The notes under the pieces: generated by a model
What the model saw: only the letters and a program-made list of their open reading frames with translations
Database searches by the model: none
What the model was told of the DNA's origin: nothing
Part shown: in pieces, positions 59,147 through 64,000 of the stretch
How positions within the stretch are numbered: the first letter of the stretch is position 1
How the letters are laid out: every line of letters starts with the position of its first letter
Made by a program: the position numbers and the translations under genes
Assembly (NCBI RefSeq): GCF_003984625.1
Contig: NZ_RWKH01000008.1
Location: forward strand, 142,011-206,010
Origin: Variovorax sp. DXTD-1
Lineage (GTDB): Bacteria; Pseudomonadota; Gammaproteobacteria; Burkholderiales; Burkholderiaceae_C
Reading direction: 5' to 3'
DNA length: 64,000 nucleotides

Positions 59147-59305
59147 GTCGAAGCGATGCAGCCCCGGACGAAGTAGCCGCCGCCGAAGGGCTTTATGCCC
59201 TTCAAGCTGTAGCATTTCATTCGGCGCCTGCTCGGCCTGCATGAGCGCGGTTCGTCATCCACATGAAACTCCTTCGTGCGACAAGCAGGCAACAGGAGAG
59301 AACGC

Positions 59306-60949
59306 ATGGCTGCACCGAGCAAGCGACAAAAACCGCAGAAACAAACCACCCCAGCACATCGAACGGAGCGCGCCTACCAGCACGCGAAGGGCGACATGTC
59401 GAAGTCCGACAGCGAGAAGATGGAGCGGCTGCTGCATGAATTGCGCCTGCGCCGCATCGCGGCCGAGCCCAAGTTTTCTGACGACGTCATCGTGTGGCCG
59501 TCGAAGGGCGCCGCGCCCGGTGGCACCGAGTTGGCGGCCCTTGGCGCCATCAATCTGGGCAACGCCGAAGAGGCGCTTGGGCAAGGAGTGCAAGGCCGCG
59601 GTGCGCCGCGGATGAATCTCGTCAAGCAGCTGGACGGCGTGTCGGTGATGAAGGCCAATTCATCCGCGTTGCTGGCGATGCGCCGGAATACGCCGGGCCT
59701 TCGGATTGCGCCCGCTGCATGGGCATACCTCCAATACATTCGCCCGCTGGGCGACGAGCTGGAAGCTTCCGCAATCCAGGTGGCGGCAGGGGCCAAGGTC
59801 AAGAGGTTCGAGCTGCGCCTTGCCGATCCGAAGGGAAACCCCGTGGCGGGCGTTCGGGTCAAGGCGCTTGTCGATTGGGACGGCGCGCACGTGCCTGCGG
59901 TAACCGACGCGCAGGGAATCGCGAGCCTGGGAATTCCGGTGCTCTACCCTCGTGTCGAACTGATTCTGGTCGAACCGGAACACACGCACTGGTCGGTCTT
60001 CGTGAAGGGGTTCGACCGTGTTGCCGCACCGAAGCGCCTGGATGTCCAGATCACGCCGCTGGTGCCTGATGCTTACCAACTGCTCTCGAATTACGCGCCC
60101 TACGATCCCCAGGCGGGAGCGGGCGTCACTGTCGGCGTGATCGATAGCGGCGTCGGGCCGCACGCCGACATTGCCGTGGCGGGTGGCGGCTGCTTCGTTA
60201 CCGGCGAAGACCCGGCGGATTTTCTCGACAACGGCATCGGGCACGGCACGCACGTCGCGGGCATCATCGCGGGCAAGATGGCCGCGGGCAGTGGCATCTA
60301 CGGCCTGGCGCCGTCCTGCCGCCTGCTGGCGTACCGCGTGTGTCCCAAGACCGGTGAGCGCGGGCGCGCCAAATCCAGCGACATTGCCAGCGCGCTCGAA
60401 CGCGCGATCGGCGACGGCTGCGACATCGTCAACATCAGCATGGGCAGCCTCGAGCCGATGCCGGAGATGCCCGACATTCTTGAAAAAGCGCGCAACGCCG
60501 GCATTGCCGTGTTCGCGGCCACCGGCAACGATGGCCAGTCGCTGCTGCGCTATCCCGCCCGGTACAGCCACACGCTGGCGGTCGGCGCGCTCGGCCGCGA
60601 TGGCACGTTTCCGGCAGACTGTCCGGAGAGCTTTCAGGAGAGCGAGATTCGCCGCAAGAAAGAGTTTGTTGCCGAGTTTTCGAACTACGGCCTTTCGACC
60701 GATTTCATCGGCCCCGGCGTTGCCGTCCTGTCGGCGTTTCCGGGCGGGCGATACGCGATGATGTCCGGCACTTCGATGGCCACGCCGTTCACATCGGGCA
60801 TGGCGGCCCGTCTGTTGTCAGGGAATCCGAACCTGCTTAACATGCCCAGAGGTCCTGAAAAGGCCGACGCCATCGTCAAGATGCTGTCGCAGGCAGCCCG
60901 CAAGGTGGGCTGGTCGGCCGAGTACGAAGGGTTTGGAGTTCTGAAGTGA
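59306..60949 (+). CDS. Subtilisin-like (S8) serine protease without signal peptide
   Basis: The 547-residue protein has a complete S8 catalytic set: Asp280 (GVTVGVIDSGVGPHAD), His313 (IGHGTHVAGIIAG), oxyanion Asn408 (AATGNDG) and Ser490 (MSGTSMATPFTSG). Residues 1-60 are charged and hydrophilic, with no signal peptide or membrane helix, so it should stay in the cytoplasm, unlike most subtilases. Residues about 165-250 form a beta-rich region with a transthyretin/carboxypeptidase-regulatory-like motif (DPKGNPVAGVRVKA) and no typical I9 propeptide. A strong ribosome site (CAGGAGAG) precedes ATG 59306. Its TGA overlaps the GTG of the small I9-like gene, and the nuclease gene follows. I infer that this protease works with those two products inside the cell. 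Confidence 0.9.
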   Translation: MAAPSKRQKPQKQTTPAHRTERAYQHAKGDMSKSDSEKMERLLHELRLRRIAAEPKFSDDVIVWPSKGAAPGGTELAALGAINLGNAEEALGQGVQGRGAPRMNLVKQLDGVSVMKANSSALLAMRRNTPGLRIAPAAWAYLQYIRPLGDELEASAIQVAAGAKVKRFELRLADPKGNPVAGVRVKALVDWDGAHVPAVTDAQGIASLGIPVLYPRVELILVEPEHTHWSVFVKGFDRVAAPKRLDVQITPLVPDAYQLLSNYAPYDPQAGAGVTVGVIDSGVGPHADIAVAGGGCFVTGEDPADFLDNGIGHGTHVAGIIAGKMAAGSGIYGLAPSCRLLAYRVCPKTGERGRAKSSDIASALERAIGDGCDIVNISMGSLEPMPEMPDILEKARNAGIAVFAATGNDGQSLLRYPARYSHTLAVGALGRDGTFPADCPESFQESEIRRKKEFVAEFSNYGLSTDFIGPGVAVLSAFPGGRYAMMSGTSMATPFTSGMAARLLSGNPNLLNMPRGPEKADAIVKMLSQAARKVGWSAEYEGFGVLK

Positions 60950-61197
60950 CAAGCGTGGTATTGACCTATACGGGCAGTCCCGACCAGAAGTTGTCGGCCG
61001 AGGCGCGGCTGCGGCGCTGCGTGCCGGGTGTCGTGCTGACGCCGAAAACGGGCACCCTGGTCGAGGCCCAGGTCGACGACACGCAACTCGCGGCACTCGA
61101 GCAGAACCCCGAATGGGTCGTGACCCAATCGACATTCGCGGAAATCCGCAAGCCTGTCTTCAATCTGAAAAACGCACGCGCCAAGCTCGGCAAATAG
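60946..61197 (+). CDS. Small protein with predicted I9 propeptide/inhibitor-like fold
   Basis: This 83-residue protein starts at GTG 60946, overlapping the protease TGA by 4 bp. By eye its pattern is beta (TSVVLTY), alpha (SAEARLRRC), beta (VVLTPKTG), beta (TLVEAQV), alpha (DTQLAALEQN), beta (EWVVTQSTF), then a basic tail. That is the ferredoxin-like order of I9 propeptides/inhibitors, including the strand-like TLVEAQV and 'LxxLxxNPxV' spacing. The protease lacks a propeptide of its own, so this could be its separately encoded chaperone or inhibitor. The assignment is inference; sequence identity to the family is low. Confidence 0.7.
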   Translation: MTSVVLTYTGSPDQKLSAEARLRRCVPGVVLTPKTGTLVEAQVDDTQLAALEQNPEWVVTQSTFAEIRKPVFNLKNARAKLGK

Positions 61198-61252
61198 TCG
61201 CAAGGCGCCCATGGCCGCTGTTGGCCGTTGGGTTTTTTGGAGAGGAAGTCCC

Positions 61253-62167
61253 ATGTCCGATACAGACGTCCAGGTCGTGAGCAACTCCTGGGCCGGAATT
61301 CAGCGCGTTGCCGTAACGCCCAAGCCACCGGAATTCTTCAGCGGCCGGGAAGGTTATGCGCCGGACTTTTTCGGAGAAGACAGCCGTGTGGAACTGCCTT
61401 CGATGAGCGACGCCATATCGATGGACGACATCGCCACGCTCGAAGACGGCTCGTACGAACTCAAGTACCAGCACTTCAGTACCGTGCAGTGCATTTCCCG
61501 CCGCGTGCCGCTTTATTCCGCCTGCAACGTCGACGGGTCGAAGTCCAAGAACGTTCCGCGCCACGACACCTGGAACTACGACGGCCGCATCAAGAAGGAG
61601 TACCAGATGCTGCGGGAAGCTTATGGCCCCGAGCAGGACAAGAAGTTTTCCCGCGGCCACATGACGCGCCGGCAGGACCCGAACTGGGGCTCGCTGGCCA
61701 CCGCGCAGCGGGCCAACATCGACACCTTCTTTGCAACCAATGCATGCCCGCAGTGGCAGCCTTTCAATGACGGACTGTGGGGCGACCTGGAGGACTACAT
61801 CCTCGCCAACGCCCAGGGCGACGACAAGCGCATCAGCGTCTTCACAGGGCCCATTCTCCGGACGGACGATGCCGAGAGATTCGGCATCCAGATCCCGCGC
61901 GACTTCTGGAAGGTCGTCGCATTCATCAGCGAGGCGACCGGCGAGCTGACCGCCATCGCCTACCTGATGAGCCAGGGCATCTACCTCGATTCAGGCGTGG
62001 CGCGCGACCTGGAGGACTTCGGTACCTCGCAGCGCCCGCTGTCGTTCATCGAAGCCGAGACCGGCCTCGGGTTCGAAAGCCTCCAGGGCCGCGATGTGCT
62101 CGATGGCGTGGACATCAGCTTCGTGCAGCCGATCCGGCGCTTCGCCGACACCCGGCTTCCGGGCTGA
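61253..62167 (+). CDS. DNA/RNA non-specific endonuclease (NUC family), no signal peptide
   Basis: This 304-residue protein belongs to the Serratia-type NUC (endonuclease G) family. The catalytic His is His136 in KFSRGHMTRRQDPNWG, and the metal and structural residues follow in ATNACPQWQPFNDGLWGDLE (Asn163, Asn172, Glu180). The usual DRGH becomes SRGH. Family members are normally secreted, but here the N-terminus (MSDTDVQVVSNSWAGIQ) has no signal, so it stays inside the cell and would have to be held inactive. GGAGAGGAAG precedes ATG 61253. It lies 55 bp after the I9-like gene in the same operon, and the opposing arsC gene abuts its end. Confidence 0.9.
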   Translation: MSDTDVQVVSNSWAGIQRVAVTPKPPEFFSGREGYAPDFFGEDSRVELPSMSDAISMDDIATLEDGSYELKYQHFSTVQCISRRVPLYSACNVDGSKSKNVPRHDTWNYDGRIKKEYQMLREAYGPEQDKKFSRGHMTRRQDPNWGSLATAQRANIDTFFATNACPQWQPFNDGLWGDLEDYILANAQGDDKRISVFTGPILRTDDAERFGIQIPRDFWKVVAFISEATGELTAIAYLMSQGIYLDSGVARDLEDFGTSQRPLSFIEAETGLGFESLQGRDVLDGVDISFVQPIRRFADTRLPG

Positions 62168-62168
62168 T

Positions 62169-62690
62169 CTATGGGGTAGGGGAGGCGTGCTCCCCGGTGG
62201 TGGAGCCGATACGCCGAGCCTCGGACTCGATCACCAGGCGATCGATGCGCTCGTCCGGCAGGTTGACCAGCAGTTCCACGTGCCTTCGAATCGCGTGCAT
62301 CGTCTTCACGAATGCCTCGGCGCCGCCGGCGTCGTCGGCTCGGGGGTCTGGGTGCGACCAGTGCGCGGCGGCGGGTTGTCCGGGCCAGACCGGGCAGGTT
62401 TCGCCCGCGGCCTCGTCGCACAGCGTGACCACCAGGTCCATGTGCGGCGCCGAGGCGAGGCCGTACTCGTCCCAATTCTTGCTGCGCAACCCGTCGGTGG
62501 GCAGGCCGGCACCCTTCAGCGCTTCGATGGTGCGCGGATCGGGCTGCCCGTCCGGCGTCGGCTCATGGCCCGCGGAATACGCGGCGAAGCGGCCCTTGCC
62601 GAGATGGTTGAGCAGTGCCTCCGCAATCAGGCTGCGTGCCGCATTGCTGTTGCAGAGGAAGAGAACATGAACAGGGTGTGTGGGAGTCAT
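62169..62690 (-). CDS. arsC: Arsenate reductase, low-molecular-weight phosphatase type
   Basis: This 173-residue protein has the LMW-phosphatase P-loop FLCNSNAARS (Cys13 to Arg19) and further conserved cysteines (about residues 90 and 99). It is longer than the usual 130-140 residues because of a C-terminal extension. It probably reduces arsenate to arsenite using glutaredoxin or thioredoxin. No arsR, arsB or acr3 gene lies beside it. It is 1 bp from the end of the nuclease gene on the other strand. Confidence 0.9.
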   Translation of the reverse strand: MTPTHPVHVLFLCNSNAARSLIAEALLNHLGKGRFAAYSAGHEPTPDGQPDPRTIEALKGAGLPTDGLRSKNWDEYGLASAPHMDLVVTLCDEAAGETCPVWPGQPAAAHWSHPDPRADDAGGAEAFVKTMHAIRRHVELLVNLPDERIDRLVIESEARRIGSTTGEHASPTP

Positions 62691-63060
62691 GGTGCGTCAA
62701 GGTGGCCGCTCACAGGCGGCCTTCAAGTGGTTGACTGCACCATTGATCCCGACGGGGATGACGTGTGTATGACGACCGCAAGATGCGGCCGATTCTTTCC
62801 CGTGGTGTCCCTTGGAGTTCTGCCGCAAACAGGGTGAGGGAGTTTCGTCCCGATACTCGCAAGGCTCGCAGACTCGGCGCAAAGTCATCGACCCTTCACG
62901 CCTCGGAGCCATACTGCAGTGGATGCCTGTCGGCGCTGGTAGAGGTTGCCTTTGGCACCCGCCCACAGTGCGGGACCTCGAGGCCGGCGGCATCCTCGGT
63001 TCAATGCGAGGCGGCTGCGGCATGAAGCGAACGCCGAGCCGCTTGGTTAAAGAGAGGGAT
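62691..63060. other. 370-bp region without a supported gene
   Basis: Two overlapping open frames (62765-63025 + and 62697-63023 -) have no family motifs or good ribosome sites, so I do not call them. The right end is the 3' flank of tRNA-Arg. No terminator or direct repeat typical of an integration site is visible. Confidence 0.6.
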
Positions 63061-63137
63061 TGGCCTGCCCGGAGGGGATCGAACCCCCGACAACCTGCTT
63101 AGAAGGCAGGTGCTCTATCCAACTGAGCTACGGGCAG
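63061..63137 (-). tRNA. tRNA-Arg(UCU)
   Basis: The minus strand folds as a complete 77-base tRNA. It has a 7-bp acceptor stem (CTGCCCG with CGGGCAG), D-stem GCTC/GAGC, anticodon loop CTTCTAA with anticodon UCU, a T-arm with GGTTCGATC and an encoded CCA end. Anticodon UCU reads AGA/AGG as arginine. Confidence 0.95.
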
Positions 63138-63182
63138 ATTCCGGGCCGGACAGAAGCAAAAACGAAAGATACAGAAGAAACT

Positions 63183-63259
<77 letters not shown>

Positions 63260-63270
63260 ACAAGCCTTCT

Positions 63271-63276
63271 ATTCTA
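63271..63276 (-). promoter_or_regulatory. -10 box of tRNA-Pro/tRNA-Arg transcript
   Basis: On the minus strand TAGAAT lies 11 bp before the first tRNA-Pro base and matches five of six consensus positions. The -35 region is weaker, so the call is tentative. Confidence 0.45.
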
Positions 63277-63295
63277 GCTTGAATACCGGGTGCTC

Positions 63296-64000
63296 TCAGC
63301 GTTTCTCGTATTGCGTCTTGCCGAAAAGAATCTCGCGCTCTTTATCGCCGGTGATCGGCTGGCGCAAATCGGCCAGCACTTTCACGCCGCGCTGCACGGC
63401 GGGCCTTGCGGCAATGGCGTCGAACCAGGCTTTCAGGTGCGGGTAGTCGGTGAGGGTGATGCCTTGTTTGTCCCAGCTGCGCAGCCACGGAAAGATGGCG
63501 ATGTCGGCAATCGAATAGGTCTTGCCGGCAATGAACTTGTTCTTCGACAGCTGCTTGTCGATCACGCCGTAGAGCCGCTTGGCTTCGTTGCTGTAGCGGT
63601 CTATGGCATAGCTGATCTTTTCAGGCGCATACATGCGGAAGTGATGCGCCTGGCCGAGCATGGGCCCCACGCCGCCCATCTGGAACATGAGCCACTGCAG
63701 CACGTCGTAGCGCTCGCGGTCGGTCTTGGGTAGCAGCTTGCCGGTCTTGCCGGCCAGGTACACGAGGATGGCGCCCGATTCGAAGAGCGAGATCGGCTTG
63801 CCGTCCGGCCCGTCCGGGTCGGTAATGGCGGGAATCTTGTTGTTCGGGCTGATCTGCAGGAAGTCGGGCGCGAACTGGTCGCCTTTGCCGATGTTGATCG
63901 GGCGGGCGTTGTACGGCAGGCCGCACTCCTCCAGCATGATGTGAATCTTGTGGCCGTTGGGCGTGGGCCAGGAATAGACCTCGATGGGCGATGCGGGCAT
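63296..64000 (-). CDS. Glutathione S-transferase, YfcG/Ure2-like
   Basis: This 234-residue protein resembles YfcG/Ure2p-type disulfide-reducing GSTs. The Nu-class motif is VYSWPTPNGHKIHIMLEECG, followed by ISPNNKIPAITDPDGPDGKP, the glutathione ES motif SLFESGAILVYLAG, and a helical C-domain ending LFGKTQYEKR. It reads in full from an ATG at the last bases of the window, which fits the family start; an earlier start beyond the edge cannot be ruled out. It is minus strand, upstream of the two tRNA genes. Confidence 0.9.
   Translation of the reverse strand: MPASPIEVYSWPTPNGHKIHIMLEECGLPYNARPINIGKGDQFAPDFLQISPNNKIPAITDPDGPDGKPISLFESGAILVYLAGKTGKLLPKTDRERYDVLQWLMFQMGGVGPMLGQAHHFRMYAPEKISYAIDRYSNEAKRLYGVIDKQLSKNKFIAGKTYSIADIAIFPWLRSWDKQGITLTDYPHLKAWFDAIAARPAVQRGVKVLADLRQPITGDKEREILFGKTQYEKR

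Noticed and set aside
59147..59305. Hairpin GAAGGGC-TTTAT-GCCCTTC before the S8 gene as a terminator
   Set aside because: It has a 7-bp stem but no T-run, so termination is not supported.
62697..63025. Two overlapping small ORFs upstream of arsC
   Set aside because: No ribosome sites, no family similarity and mutually exclusive frames; probably non-coding.

Overview
The window is about 66% GC, gene-dense chromosomal DNA from a betaproteobacterium of the family Comamonadaceae, most likely a Variovorax. I infer this from the gene order scpB-rluB-ndk-rlmN-pilW-rodZ-ispG-hisS-(yfgM)-bamB-der-hfq-hflX-hflK-hflC-hisZ-purA, from the many Bug/TctC-type solute-binding proteins, and from a C/G-hairpin intergenic repeat that I recall as common in that group. 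I see no insertion sequences, phage genes, rRNA genes or CRISPR arrays.

Positions 1-19280 are a co-directional block of core genes on the + strand. They cover chromosome segregation (ScpB), rRNA modification (RluB, RlmN), nucleotide metabolism (Ndk, PurA, a phosphoribosyltransferase), cell shape and pili (RodZ-like, PilW), isoprenoids (IspG), translation (HisS), outer-membrane assembly (YfgM-like, BamB), ribosome assembly (Der), RNA chaperoning (Hfq, followed by a clear terminator), HflX, the FtsH modulators HflK/HflC and histidine biosynthesis control (HisZ). Many genes overlap or sit within 20 bp of each other.

Positions 19459-43546 are a mosaic of shorter units on both strands. They include a hemerythrin-like protein, a VOC protein, an AraC regulator, a PLP lyase, a frameshifted membrane protein, a tesA/ybbA-type divergent pair, RlmB, a FAD oxidoreductase, an XRE-cupin regulator divergent from an acetyltransferase, an aldo/keto reductase, a two-gene chromate transporter split by an intergenic repeat, and YihY/BrkB. 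These are followed by a probable polyhydroxybutyrate-use pair (patatin-like hydrolase and 3-hydroxybutyrate dehydrogenase), a tripartite tricarboxylate transporter (Bug-TctB-TctA), a MarR-GNAT fusion, YgiQ, and a DUF1294 gene broken by an in-frame TAG.

Positions 43770-59146 are mostly catabolic and transport genes: an EamA exporter, a large phytase-like esterase lipoprotein, CoA-transferase, 2,4-dienoyl-CoA reductase-like and enoyl-CoA hydratase proteins, a GST, PhoX phosphatase, a D-threonine-aldolase-like enzyme, and a LysR-controlled tartrate/isopropylmalate-type dehydrogenase with its own Bug protein.

The most unusual locus is 59306-62167. It is a three-gene operon of a subtilisin-like (S8) protease without a signal peptide, a tiny protein whose predicted fold matches I9 protease propeptides/inhibitors (start codon overlapping the protease stop), and a DNA/RNA non-specific endonuclease, also without a signal peptide. 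I propose it as a candidate intracellular protease-controlled nuclease system, such as anti-phage defence or programmed growth arrest. It is followed by an orphan arsenate reductase, tRNA-Arg(UCU), tRNA-Pro(UGG) and a glutathione S-transferase reaching the window edge.
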